NCBI GenBank assembly: GCA_963920665.1
Contig: OY987265.1
Location: 39,499,001 to 39,563,000, forward strand
Direction: 5' to 3'
DNA: 64,000 nucleotides
Source: Straminergon stramineum
Lineage: Eukaryota > Streptophyta > Bryopsida > Hypnales > Calliergonaceae
A model generated the notes under the pieces. The model had not been told where the DNA came from. It worked only from the letters and a program-made list of their open reading frames with translations, and made no database searches. The stretch's first letter is position 1. Each line of letters begins with the position of its first letter. Below, in pieces: positions 51,654-63,270 of this stretch. Both the position numbers and the translations under genes were made by a program.

Positions 51654-52318
51654 CCCCTATAATCCCATAGTTCCCTTGGGAATTGTTAGGATTTTGGATA
51701 GGCTTGAGAGACATCAACTTTTGACATGATTTTTTTGAAATAATTTTTGAAGATAGGAAATCACATCAATTTTGAGGGAATATAATTTTTATTTCAAACA
51801 ATGTATGGGAATAAAGTTACACCACTCTAAACTCCAAAAGTAGTTAGCTAGGCAGGAAAAAAATCACAAAAATTGAATATTTTTCATTTTAAATGTTTTT
51901 CCTCAAAGATTATAGTTTTGTCTACATTTGAAGCTTTGATCTATTTCATTTGGATTAGTGATGTGAAAGTTATAGAATTTTTTTCTATGGACAATCATTA
52001 CATAAAGAAAAAACTATATAGGATTTCTTTTTTAACTCAATTTTCAAAATTAAAAAGGAAAAGGAAATCCACATACTTTAGATTGATTGCTAGAACAATC
52101 TCACCATTGAGATCCATATATTCTCAATTCCATCTTAGAGCAATTAACAATTTAGATTTTCATTCTATCTCTTACCTACTTCTACTTAAATGATTTTTTA
52201 GAGAATGTAAATCAAGTTGTTTTTGAATTTTTTTTCAAACCTTCAACTCAATTCTTCAACATCAAAAAAATTCAACATTCAGAGTGCAAAAATTGCAAGT
52301 TAAGAAGATTTAAAGTCT
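51650..52318. mobile_element. TTAA MITE, long subfamily, right part lost
   Basis: It starts TTAACCCCTATAATCCCATA and is collinear with 47927-48560. Homology stops at TTACTCCCTCTTTCTAAAA (52318), which resembles a Stowaway-type end, so a second insertion or recombination may have removed the right part. Confidence 0.6.
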
Positions 52319-52984
52319 TACTCCCTCTTTCTAAAAACCTCAAAATTAGACACAATTTGTGTCCTACTAAAAAGCTCCATTTACTTATTTTGATTGTTGA
52401 GTAAGTGCTGGCCTTGGTGAATGACATTGTGGGGGCAAGTGGCAAGCAATCAAGGAGCATTCTTCTCCTACAAAGCTTGGCCTTGCCTATGTAAGGCACC
52501 TTGTACTTGTTGCTTCCTCAAATAGTTATGTTGATGGATTTGGTGACCACTTTGGTACTATGAAGATTTGTTTGTGAAGGGGGCCAAGTTTCTTTGTTGT
52601 GGGTATTTAGGTTGGGAGCATATATTTCTAGAATCCCACTATTGCCACCAACCTATAAATCATAAGGAATGATGAGTTGGCAACATTCATGAACAATGCT
52701 CAAATATGAAACTTTTTGCATGGATTTTGGGTGCTTGAACAATGGTGTTTAAATTGGAGATTTTGCATAGATAGAGGAGATGGGTGATTGATTCTTGAAT
52801 GTATGTATCACTAGCACAAAGACTAGAAATACACTTAATTCCTCATGAAGAAGGTTTTTGGAGTTTTTTTAGAAGAACATGGAGAATATTATCTAGACAT
52901 GTAGATTTTTTGATTATTAAATAGAAATTTGGAAAAATGAATTTGCAACCATAGAGTGTTGATTTAATTTTTTTTAAATGATAC

Positions 52985-53990
52985 AATAAAAAATATGTAC
53001 AACGATATTTGACACTATAATATAAATCTGGAGATATATATCAAATTTTGAGCATATATTGCATTTGATATGAATTATTTAACTTTTTATTTAGAAATTC
53101 ATGGTAATTTCAAAATTTTCCAAAAATAATATGAATTTTTAAAAAACAATAGAAGATATGTAATCACAATTCTAAAAAAGAAATACAAATAATCAAATTT
53201 CTAAGTTCATACAAAATGAAGTTTGAAAAAGAAATTATAGGCTCGTTGTGTAGGGTTGAAAGTCTTGTCAATGTTGAGCTCTATGTTTGTCAATACAAAA
53301 ATCCCAAAGATGATGACCTTGTGGTAGCAAAGTGTGCCCTTTCAAATCTCATATTTCTTTATTCCAAATTTTTATGGCCACTGTTTAAGAAAAAATTGAA
53401 TTCATGGTCATAAACTAATCTTCTATTTGGCAATGCATAAACTTTGAAGGTCACTCTAATAATTGGCTAAACTAGGTCCAACCTAAAGGTTGTCATTAGA
53501 AATTTATAGCAATTTGAACTTTGGATCTACAACTATTGAATGATGTTTATTTAATTTTAGAGTGATATTGTAAGGTCATTTGCACCTTGATGTTCTACAC
53601 TATATTATAATCCTAAGGAAAAAATTTCTAGTATTTTGAGCATCAATTACATTTGATACTAATTTGTTTTATTTTTCATTCAAAAATTCATGGTGATTTC
53701 AAATTTTTTACGGCTAGTAGAGGACATGTAATCACATTAGTAACAAATAAATACAAAAAATCACATTCATAGGTACTTGCAAATGAAGTTTGAAAAAATT
53801 ACAATAGGCTTGTCCTTTGAGGGCTTAGCAACTATGAATTTATTATGTTGGACTTTGGAGGTGTATGCTGACCAAAAGCTAGTATTGGACCCTATATTTG
53901 TCAATAAATGAAACTTCAAAGATCTAGAACCCATTTGTAGGCCTAAAAATCTTACAACTCTCATATTTTATTTTCCCCCCTTTGTTTTGT
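52985..53990. repeat. direct duplication, two units about 590 bp apart
   Basis: Units are about 52985-53415 and 53575-53990. Both contain TTTGAGCAT.....TGCATTTGATA, AATTCATGGT.ATTTCAAA, ATGTAATCACA, AATGAAGTTTGAAAAA then TATAGGCT.GT, TATGTTTGTCAATA and CTCATATTT. Divergence is moderate. No gene is recognised in either. Confidence 0.6.
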
Positions 53991-54424
53991 AAATAATTAA
54001 TTGATTAATTTCAAAGGCTTGTAAGTCAAAATCATATGCTTGCGTCCCTTTCAACTTTGGGGTTCATGTTAAACATCTTGTTTAGTGTATGTACAAGAAA
54101 TTTCAACCCAATTGAACCTATCAATCATGGTTGCCCCAAATTACATGTCCCTAAAAAGAACGTCGTTTTGAGGCATAACTTTTTAACAATGACTTGAATT
54201 GGTTTGAAATTTTCTAGGCATCAAGCTAGTACTGAAATATACTAGAATCCAACAAATATTGCACCAAGAAGGGGCTACCCTAAAGTGGAAAATGGTCTGA
54301 AATCATACCTTAGGGATTTAAAGGTTAAATGAATGATTATAGAGCATCCTAATCCTCCTTATTCATTGCCAAAAACCATTCTTTGATTAAGAGGAAGGTT
54401 TTGAAAAGGTAAATATTGCCTTGC

Positions 54425-54645
54425 AATTTACTCCTAGGGAAAACACCAATTTCTTTTTATTTGTCACCCATGATCAAATTTGCAAATTTTGAATTTTGAA
54501 TTCATATTTACAATCAGAGGTCCCAAATTAAATATGGTTGGAGAGTTGAAGAAATAAACATTTTACGAGGCACTTAATAGGGGGCAATTTTTACATTTAC
54601 CCTTGGTTGGGGCAAGTAAGGTGTCAATCCTCCCTGGCCTCCGCA
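54425..54645. mobile_element. partial second copy of the PIF/Harbinger-like element
   Basis: It matches 44385-44590: TTTTTATTTGTCAC.CATGAT then AAATTTGCAAAT, and GAATTCATATTT.CAATCAGA followed by GG.CCCAAATT, then GGGGCAAG and GTCAATCC.CCC. It ends exactly where the GC-rich 5' region of the ligase gene begins. Confidence 0.65.
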
Positions 54646-56169
54646 AGCAACGCCTGTGTTTCACAGATGCAGCAAACTCAATACATCTACTATAGCATGG
54701 ATCGCACCCCGCGCCGTCCGATGCGGCACAACGTGGCTCCAGCCGTTCGATCAGTCCCAAATCCTTCCTAAACCCCCGACAGCTAGCATACAGGGCACCA
54801 ACAACGAACGGCGACGATAGACGAACGCGGCATCGATCATCCCCGTTCGTCGTCCCACTTGCACGTACAAACCTCATCCACCCGACCGACAAACGACGAC
54901 GACGAAGCCGATCGTCGGAAGGACGAAATCCACCCACTATTGCAGCAGACGAGACTGGCTTGTGTCAGTCGTCGTGAGCCCCAAATTACTACAAACGGGG
55001 GTTTGTGGCGCAAGATCAACGAGCGTAACGGCGAATTGATGATCTTGCATGGTGTCTGCTGCTCGCTGCAGATTTTATTTCGAACGTGCAGGTTTTGGGG
55101 ATGGTAGAGACTGGAGAGAGACGACGCTTGACATAGCTTTGAGAACCTGGAGCAGCTTGCGAACCTTGAGAAAGCTTGAGGAAGCAGCTAGCCAACGTCG
55201 TCTACTTCGTCAAGTTTGCGGATTGCTACCAACATGGAAAGCTGGGGATGCGTCGAATCAGGGATGACGATGTTGGGGATGCTGCTGGTCGTGAGCTTTG
55301 TCGCTCGCTAGCGAAGCCGGGAACAGGGGAAACTCAGGTTGCGTTATATGGTGGCGATGGCGATGGCGATGAGAGTTTTGTGCCGGTTTGTTGTGAAGGT
55401 GAGTCTACGACGTTTCTTGTAGGTTGTGGATCAATGCGAATTGGTTCTTTGGATGCGGATTTGGTTATCGTTTGATTTGGTGTGGGATTGGGACGTATGA
55501 TGTTGGTGATGAGGCCATGTTTGTCTTTGCCCTAGCTTCAGATTGCACGTAAAGTCTTGTCTGGTTGCGTTGTTTATACATTAGGTAGCTATGGTGATTT
55601 TGCATATCGGTCCATGGGGTAGGGAAATGTGGCCGCGTGGCGGGGGTTGCGTGATGTGTTAATGGTTTTGGAGAGTATGGCGATGACGAGGGAAGTCTAG
55701 ATGAAGGTTTTCGAATTGGCTGGGTTTATGAAGTACGTGGGGTTTGCGCTAGAGCTCAAGCGCTAAGGTTTGACTGATTCTGAAAGAAGTAGAGAAGAAA
55801 TAAAGCGATTTTACTTGATAATGTTGCGTTGAATTTACAGTGATGGCCATGGCGGCAAGGGTCGGCATGATGTTGACTGCTGGAAGATTTTTCATTTTCT
55901 TGACGTGTGAATCGCATTTGATATGTCGGTTTCCGCGACTGCATGATGGATTTGATGAAATCGTGTGCATGCATGCGCTCGCATCTAATTGCATGTGGGC
56001 TGATCTATTATTTGGGGGTGCAGTGAATTGGTTTTGAATTTGCATTGCGGAGTGTGACGGGGGATCGGAGTGGTTGGGCGAATTGGCCGTATTATTTAGG
56101 GTGCCGACGAGGGTGGTGTATGCAAATGCGTTGAATTGCATTTAAGGGGTGTCTGGTTGGGAAGAAACA
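54646..56169 (+). promoter_or_regulatory. GC/CpG-rich upstream region and probable 5' leader of the E3 ligase gene
   Basis: Base composition changes abruptly near 54640 from AT-rich repeat to GC- and CpG-rich DNA, and this continues into the coding region. Open frames here lie on both strands and show no recognisable domain, so I read them as by-products of GC richness. Several ATGs precede the chosen start, for example around 55842-55870. They would act as upstream ORFs if the leader is unspliced. I saw no TATA box. The promoter and leader role is inferred from position and composition. Confidence 0.5.
55399..55840 (+). other. candidate 5' leader intron
   Basis: A strong donor (GAAG followed by GTGAGT at 55399) and an acceptor ending TTTACAG at 55840 enclose 442 bases. 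A second possible acceptor, GTGCAG, lies near 56023; using it would remove the upstream ATGs between 55842 and 56022. No coding capacity is implied. Transcript reads would be needed to decide. Confidence 0.3.
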
Positions 56170-57807
56170 ATGACCTTTGGCGGGAGAGACGACGGCGTGG
56201 CCTTCATGGAAGTGCGCGTCCCGAAGGCTCCGCTCTTGACGTGCCTGACGTGCCCACTGTGCCATTACTTGATCCGCGAGGCCACCACCATCTCGGAGTG
56301 CCTGCACACGTTCTGCCGCGAGTGCATCACCGCGGAGCTCCGCCATGGCGAGTCGGACTGCTGCCCCATGTGCCAAGTGAACCTGGGCACGCTGCCGCTG
56401 GAGAAGCTGCGCGCGGACCACCAACTGAACGACCTCAAGGAGAAACTGTTCCCGAGCAACGCGAAGAAGCGCAAGCCCGGCGTGTCGATCGGCAGTCCCG
56501 GCACGTCGAACGCCGCCCGGCGGAAAGAGAGGTCGCTCTACTCCCTCGGAGTGAAGGGCCCGCCAGCCGTGAATCCGGGCTACGCCAGTCGCAAGACGCG
56601 AGCATTGCCAAACTCGCATGGCAGCAGCAGCTCAGACGAGGAGCTCGAGGATGAGGGCGACGATGACGACGAAGACGACATCTCAGATGACTCTCCCTCC
56701 ACCATTCTGAAGCTCTCTCACAACGGCGGATCCCGACGAGACTCGCCGGACGAGGCCCCCGAAGCGAAGGTGTACCCGCATTCCGAGCCTCGACGGCGGG
56801 CGGAGGACTCGCCTTTGACACCCTCGAGAGGCGACGGGGAGCTGCACTTGCGAGGACTAATAGCCGGGCCCTGGACCACATCCAAGCTGAGTCACCGACT
56901 GGCTCAGACAGTCTCTAATGGCAACAACAAAGCCTCGGGATCGTTACCAGGGCCGAGGATCGTGCGGGGCTCGCGAAAGAGCAACGGATCGTCCATCCCC
57001 GCTCGAGCTCCTCGCGTTGACGAGTTTCCTTCGGCTCTGGACGCTCTGGCGCAAGTGGCCAACGCAGATGCCGCCATGGAAGAGACGGGCTCCGGGGCTG
57101 CGTCCCCATCCCCCCCGCTCGACCTGCGCACCCCAGGCAAGGCTTTGCCTGGCCACAGGGACAGCAACGAGGGATTGCAGGCCAAAGGGGGCTCCGGCCT
57201 CATCAAGGACAGCGTCCCCGCAGCTGCAAATGGGCAGTCGTTGCAATCACGTCTGAAACAAACTCTGAACGGTGTGATGGAGCGGCCTTCCATCTTGCGC
57301 AACAACTCCCGTCCGTTGTCGGGAGCCACGACTGCAGGCCAATCATCCAGGACTTCCACGAACGGGATATGGTTTCACTTGGAATCAGGAGATGTTCAAG
57401 CCAACGATGATGCCCTCCCACCCTTGTCCTCTCCTTATGTGCGAATCAAGGACGGAAAGCTGCCAGTGTTCCTCGTGAAGACTTATCTGGTTCAGAAACT
57501 GGCACACAAAGTGAAAACCGAGATGGAAGTGGAAATCACGTGCCGGGGTCAGCCAGTGGTGTCAAGTCTACCCTTGGAAAGCATCCGTGATATCTGGTTT
57601 AGTGCCCAGATTTCTGATCTACCCCAAGCTCAAGCTCAAGCTCAAACTCAAACTCAAACTCAAACTCAAACTCAAACTCAAACACAAGCACAAGGGGAAA
57701 CATCAGCAGCTCCAGCGAATGGAAGGAGCGCTGCAGACTTTCCTACGGCAAAAGACTTTTTGATGGTGCTGACCTACAGACGGCATCGGAAACCTCGAAT
57801 CAATTGA
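56170..57807 (+). CDS. DRIP-like RING-type E3 ubiquitin ligase (RING + RAWUL), single exon
   Basis: The frame encodes 545 residues from the first ATG after an in-frame TAA at 56143-56145; a GTG 21 bases upstream is not a plausible plant start. Residues 25-68 form a C3HC4 RING: C28, C31, C44, H46, C49, C52, C65 and C68, with 12 residues between C31 and C44 and 12 between C52 and C65. The stretch ISECLHTFCREC followed by PLEKLRADHQLNDLKEKLFP is the DRIP signature. Then come a basic patch (98-122), a Ser/acidic tract (152-175), a long low-complexity middle, and a C-terminal RAWUL-type region (about 418-540) interrupted by a Gln-Ala/Gln-Thr repeat (486-508). In Arabidopsis, DRIP1 and DRIP2 are nuclear E3 ligases that ubiquitinate the drought regulator DREB2A for 26S proteasome degradation. 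RING plus RAWUL is also the layout of PRC1 RING1/BMI1 proteins, but the N-terminal motif fits DRIP better. The substrate here is inferred. The CDS is far more GC-rich than the window. Confidence 0.9.
   Translation: MTFGGRDDGVAFMEVRVPKAPLLTCLTCPLCHYLIREATTISECLHTFCRECITAELRHGESDCCPMCQVNLGTLPLEKLRADHQLNDLKEKLFPSNAKKRKPGVSIGSPGTSNAARRKERSLYSLGVKGPPAVNPGYASRKTRALPNSHGSSSSDEELEDEGDDDDEDDISDDSPSTILKLSHNGGSRRDSPDEAPEAKVYPHSEPRRRAEDSPLTPSRGDGELHLRGLIAGPWTTSKLSHRLAQTVSNGNNKASGSLPGPRIVRGSRKSNGSSIPARAPRVDEFPSALDALAQVANADAAMEETGSGAASPSPPLDLRTPGKALPGHRDSNEGLQAKGGSGLIKDSVPAAANGQSLQSRLKQTLNGVMERPSILRNNSRPLSGATTAGQSSRTSTNGIWFHLESGDVQANDDALPPLSSPYVRIKDGKLPVFLVKTYLVQKLAHKVKTEMEVEITCRGQPVVSSLPLESIRDIWFSAQISDLPQAQAQAQTQTQTQTQTQTQTQAQGETSAAPANGRSAADFPTAKDFLMVLTYRRHRKPRIN
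57625..57693 (+). repeat. in-frame hexanucleotide microsatellite (CAAGCT/CAAACT) in the E3 ligase gene
   Basis: About eleven six-base units, first CAAGCT then CAAACT, encode alternating Gln-Ala and Gln-Thr (residues 486-508). Units of six bases keep the frame, so slippage would change repeat length without breaking the protein. The tract lies inside the C-terminal ubiquitin-like region, where it would form an extended loop. Confidence 0.9.
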
Positions 57808-59949
57808 GGGAATGAACTCGGTTTTGGATTATTTATTTTGAGCTTCTTGAATGGTGCAGATGTATGCACGTTCTTGTCAGGGCTTGCTTCAAAAAACGCT
57901 TGCCCTCCGAATGGAAGTGCTACTGCATATATCAAAGATTTTTCTGAGTGAGTAATTTGGACCTATAGAGAGTGCATTCGAGGCTGGCAGGTAAGTAGTG
58001 AACATGTTGAGCCCAAGGTTCGGCGATTTTGTAGATTGATTGCTTGACTTGGACCGTAGCCTTTTTTAAGCTGTATCAGACATCGAATGCTGTGGCATTC
58101 AGTTTTTTCGATATGGGAGTGATTCTCCAGGCGGCAAATTTACTGACCAGGGAACGCATTTGCTCAAGTGATTTGCTTTTTGGATGAGTGGGCCGTGATG
58201 ATGGAATAAGAGCACGTCTCATGATAGGAATAGAAACATAATGCCTTGGCACTTTCGGCACTTTTGGAACTGATGTGCAGGTTCTAAAATTGCTTCTGCG
58301 TAGTTCATGGATTCGATTGAAACGTGCAGCCGTAAGAAATTGTGGATCTTAATTGCTTGCGGTTTCTCTGTAACTGTTCTCCTGCTTGCCTGGTCATGAC
58401 TCGTGATTGCTGACCCTTAGGGTGGAGTGGTCTTTAAGTGGAAGCACCCATTATTGCAAGGTGGACCTAATTGTACTTTTGTATAGATAGGTCGAGGGAT
58501 GTACAAAAATTGTGATTTGATATACACCCTTGCGTGTTTTGGTGATACTAAACCACAGGTAAGTTAGTGCCTCTCTGTTTTACGATATTTGTTCCTTTCA
58601 GACGGTGACAGAAGCTGTATGAACTGATTGATACTCTTGATGTGAGTAAGCAGAAGTTAATGAGTTTTTGCGAACTGCTGGATTCACTTCATGAATTACA
58701 AATTGAGATGTATTATTTTGAAAATTTGACTTGACGGGAGTGTAATTCTACTAGTGAATGTTGATCTCGTTAATAGCCCTCTTCTTACGTACTCTTCAGG
58801 CTCTTCACCCACCCCGGTACATAAAGTTAATATTGACTCAGCTTTGCAGATTTCGGTCCCTGTCTTGCATTCAGTGCCTGAATTGTTGACCGGCCCAAGT
58901 GTCAGAACGTTTCATCAGTCTGTCAGAAAGTCAGATTGTGATTTACGTTGATACGTTGATACAGTTATCAAGATATAAAGTGTCTGCCAACAATGTGTGT
59001 TTTTCTGTCGTGGAGCATTCAAGTCCATAAATGGTTTTCCTGGAGTTGTGAAATACTGTAGTGATTTGCGGGTCAAATGTTTGACTGGAATCTCTGCAGA
59101 GCTCGCAGTTGGTGTGCTCATTCAGCTTAACGGATTTGCCCTTGGGGCTTGGGCTCTCTCTTGTTCATTGTCAACCAACTGGCTCCATATCAGTCTTTGG
59201 CCACTAGTAGAAGCGGTGGTCTTCTTCATGCACCAATGAATAGTGCCAGAGCATGGTGCGCAAAGTTCATATTGGCACTATAGGAGTGGGCTATTATTGC
59301 AACCCTCTTCTTCAAAGTGTCCCTACAAGTAATGGACGCTAAGCAATTCTGAAATGAATATGTGATGGGCATAGAATGAACTGTTGATAATGTGAGTGTA
59401 ATAAGATTTGTTAGATATTGGTTCATACTTTGACAAGGGATGGAATAAGAGCCAAGGTGGGTCTATTTTGAATGATGTGGACATCAGATAGGTGTCCATT
59501 GCATTTTTCATAATGAGAATTGGCAACCCAATTGCCTTCTTACGAATGCTAGTAAAGGAATTTAGGGTCTGTTTAAGTTTATTAATGAATGATTGCATTT
59601 TGGAACCTTGTGTATTACTTTTTGCATGGTGTAGAGCATGTTTTAGGTAAAGCCATGTCTCTTTCCAGACTGTGTGTGTAGGTTTCGCAAGGCCTACGAT
59701 CAAGAATAGGTGCCTATTGTAGAATTCTTTAGAAATTCTACAGTAATTCATAAATCCTCCAAAAAAAATATGAAACTTCTTGTGTTAGATTCAACATTAG
59801 TTTCTCTTCAAGTGAAAAATAAGTGAAAAATACCTTTATGCATCTGAAATACATTCAAAAAGACTGACTAGCCCTTAAAAAATTGCTTCATGAGTACACT
59901 ACTTTAGTTTGGTGCCAATGTGGTCCTTAATCCTTAAATGATTGTAGAT
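57808..59949. other. 3' flank of the E3 ligase gene, no gene recognised
   Basis: Composition is intermediate between the gene and the AT-rich bulk. The first few hundred bases probably include the 3' UTR. A minus-strand frame of 142 codons (59323-59751) is the longest outside the ligase gene. It has no recognisable motif and no GC-rich coding signature, so I do not call it a gene. Confidence 0.4.
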
Positions 59950-61712
59950 AAACTTAGATCCTATTTGGAAAAAACTAAGCTAATAGTATAGTTCGTTCTA
60001 AGGGAGGCAATTTAAAATAGGGATGTTTCTAAGTTAAGAATTAATAGCCAAATATGTAATAACAACCACAAGAAGAGAAAATCCTTCCAACTAGGAGTAA
60101 ATTAAACCTCACAATTGTAAACAAATTACTAAATTCATTTCACTCCTCTCTTAATGGACACAAAGGTTAGGTGTTCTCCCAATTAATCTTTTAATCTTTA
60201 ACAACTTCGAACTTTAGTCTTTTCTCCAAATAAGCCCTTGAACTTCCAATTTGACCTTCATCTTTACAACTTTAACTTGTCTCCTCTTATGGGAACAACA
60301 TGATCTTTCTTTCACCACCTTGTCTTTTCATCTTCTGCCTTGCACTTCAACTTCATGTAATTTTGACAACTATTGAATTTACACTCTCTTTTCACCAACT
60401 TGGAACTAACTTTTTATTCTCATAATTTTCCATGGTATGAACAACCTATTGGATATTCACTCACAGATTCAACATACCAATTTCGAAGGTTATTCATTTA
60501 ACACACAAACAATCAAATTAGTCTTTTTTTCAATTAATTTGATAGGATTTCTTCTCTAATAACCAACATACACATCAATACTTCCAGCTAGGCTAACATT
60601 CAACCAAATTGGCTTAGACATTTTCAATTTAACACAACAACTCCAATTGGAATATTCAGAAAGCTCTTCCACAATTGCACATTAGATTCCAACTAGGACA
60701 TATATTGCAAATATAAAAATGCATAACACTTTTGCATTTATCACACTTCAATCACACTACAACAATTGGTATGTAATTTCCAACTTGATTAATTAAGTTG
60801 GTGAACAAATCTCCATTTACAAATAGTATTTTCCTTTAACAGTTCTACACCATATCTCATCTCCACAATCAACATATCCAATTTTTCTTTTATCTCTCAC
60901 ATTCCTTTTCTAATTTGAATACTCAATTCTAATCACTCTATAATTTCCAACTAGGTCCTCATAAATTCTTCATAGTTTCACTTCACTACTAATTCATCTT
61001 CTTGGCTCATACGCACAACCTCTTGAACTTTTAGATACTTCCAACTTGGTCATAATTATCTTCATCTTGAAACATACAAACACATCACTCAATTCAATTA
61101 GTTAACATACACAATCACATATAGATCTCCAAATTGACATGAACATTCCATCATTTACAAACATGCACATAAAATAAACAAAAATATACAACACTACTTG
61201 GCTAGGACTCGAATTGGAACTCTCATCAGTGGGTAAAGAAAAATGGAAGAAAAACTAGACCAAATAGGAATTCCAAAACCTAGCAGTTACCAATTTGGAA
61301 AAGAGACAACCTAACTAACTTCAAACCACAAAGGCAACTACCACAAACACATATAAAACTCCAAATTGGGATTAACTCACAAATACAATCAATTGGATTT
61401 GACACTCATCCCACGTACAATCCGACTTAGACAAAATCATCTCAAAAATTAAAACACTGATTATAAAACTTGGAACTTGACTAGAGAACCCGACCGTTCC
61501 AAATAGGAGACCAACCACAACCCAAATCATCACAACATCCATTCAAAACTCATCCATCACCCAAAACACACCAAATTAAAATCAATCATTCCATCAAAAT
61601 ACTCAAATTAGACACAAAATTCACAAACAACAAGTCAAAAATAGTAAAAGACACCCAAAAATAGGCCAAAAATTTACAAAAGAAAATCCTAATCGGTTAT
61701 CTACAAGGTTGT
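59950..61712. repeat. long dispersed repeat, copy 2, rich in CCAA(N)TTGG words
   Basis: Collinear with 4750-5770 at both ends, with an extra 0.7 kb in the middle that is made of the same word type (CCAACTTGG, CCAACTAGG, CCAATTTGG, CCAATTGG). No coding frame. It ends AATCCTAATCGGTTATCTAC. Confidence 0.65.
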
Positions 61713-62936
61713 TGAGGACTTAAGGCCAAAAGTGATGGATGGATGACTTCATTGTTCATTGTAGAAACAAATAATGCAACTATTGGTTCAATAATGCACA
61801 ATCATAGCAATTTTGGTGATAACCTTGGTCATGGGGGGCCACATCTTTTTGAGGTTTAAGCACCATGCTTGCTTGACTATTCATTGGTGTCCAAAGACCA
61901 CCCTTCTACTAGTGTTCTATTTTCATTATTTGTTTATCACTAAATGCATCCAAAATTTGCTTGAAGATACCAATTTTGACAAAATTTGTATATACGACTT
62001 TTATTTATTTGATAGCTAAGATGCAAGTTTTGGTGATTGACAACAAAAATTAGTAAATTGAAAAATATTTTAAAATATTTTTAGAACAAAATATCAAACT
62101 TAGAATTAATTTGCCATAGATAAGAATTTCAACATTACAAAAACTTTGACTTGTGTTGTCAATACTAGTGAATATGCCAAATTATGAATCCTAATAAGCA
62201 TATTTTCAATACCTGATATCTTGCCCAAATTGAAATTCCATTCCAAATTCTAGCCATCTAGCTACATCACTGGCTAATTCCTAGAAACATTGGCATTGTT
62301 TGGACGTCACATGTACATTGCTTGTCAATTATGTCTTCTATCTTAACTTTTGAGGTATGAATCTGAAATTTATAGTGAAGATGGATAGAACCTCTTTTGT
62401 TGTAGAAAATATTTTTGAAGAATTTTTAAAAATCATTTAATAATAATATTATTATTTGGGTAATTTGTCACATTTTGAGTTTTCATAATTTGAAAGACTA
62501 TTGAGTACCCAAAATTATCATCACAAAGTTGATCTTCAAAGAATATTTTTCCACAATAGGCATATATTTACAATGCAAGGAACAACTAAAAATAGCCAAT
62601 TTCAAATCCTCCGTTTGGATGCAAAAAAGGCTTCCCTATGTGCAAATTTTTAGACACTTGAAAACACTTTTCCATTATATTTCTAGTAGACTCTTATCTT
62701 CATAAAGTTCTTAAGAATGGCCAATTTTGGTTTTGATTTTTAAAATTAAAAAAATATATTTTCTAATAATTTAAACATCAAAGTGTTTATTTTCTTGAAA
62801 TTTTCTGTCAATCTATTTCATGAGTAACTTTTGACTTAAATTTTTGTAGGGCTCAAATTTTGGTAATATATTATTCTCAGTGTTATACTAATTATCCATA
62901 TTCTATTCAGTTATTTTTTAATATTTTTTTTCCAAG
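61713..62936. other. AT-rich stretch without recognised gene
   Basis: Nothing recognised before the pyrimidine tract near 62915-62936. Confidence 0.4.
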
Positions 62937-63060
62937 AGTTCATAGGACTGCAAGAAAGGCCCCCATTCAAATGCAACAGAATGAGCAGGTGAAGTTTCTT
63001 GGAATCACCCCACCCTCAGATTCGACGCTGCCGTCGCTGCGGCACTGCACGGAGTTGTAA
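62937..63060 (+). other. exon-like segment after a splice-acceptor-like site
   Basis: A T-rich tract ending TTTTTTTTCCAAG precedes an open frame that becomes GC-richer and ends in TAA at 63058-63060; its last part reads FLGITPPSDSTLPSLRHCTEL. It could be a last exon of a gene whose earlier exons are not recognisable here. No family similarity was recognised. Confidence 0.2.
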
Positions 63061-63270
63061 CTGTTGCAGTAACTGAATCTTCACAGTTAGAGATCATCGA
63101 CATCATGGCGACGCTTAAGTACTCGGGACGAATCCGAAGGAATCATTAATTCTACGAAACTCTGATCAGGCACGTGTACAGCCATCGTCGGTCTGATTGA
63201 TCAGAGATGAATCGTTCTTGTTAGATTCAAGGGCCGGGTTCTCACTTTTCAGAGAGTGATTGTCGGTGTT

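Noticed and set aside
52318..52370. TACTCCCTCTTTCTAAAAAC as a second Stowaway-like element
   Set aside because: Only one end was seen and the resemblance is partial. Used only to explain why homology of the TTAA element stops there.
54563..55475. several overlapping frames of 60-124 codons on both strands upstream of the ligase gene
   Set aside because: They overlap each other on both strands in CpG-rich DNA and none resembles a protein family. A leader or promoter is the better reading.
56092..57421. long frames on the opposite strand and other phases across the ligase gene (up to 175 codons)
   Set aside because: These are shadows of a GC-rich coding region. Only the 56170 frame has conserved domains.
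59323..59751. 142-codon minus-strand open frame, the longest outside the ligase gene
   Set aside because: It has no recognisable domain, codon use follows the local AT-rich composition, and one frame of this size is not surprising in 64 kb read in six frames.
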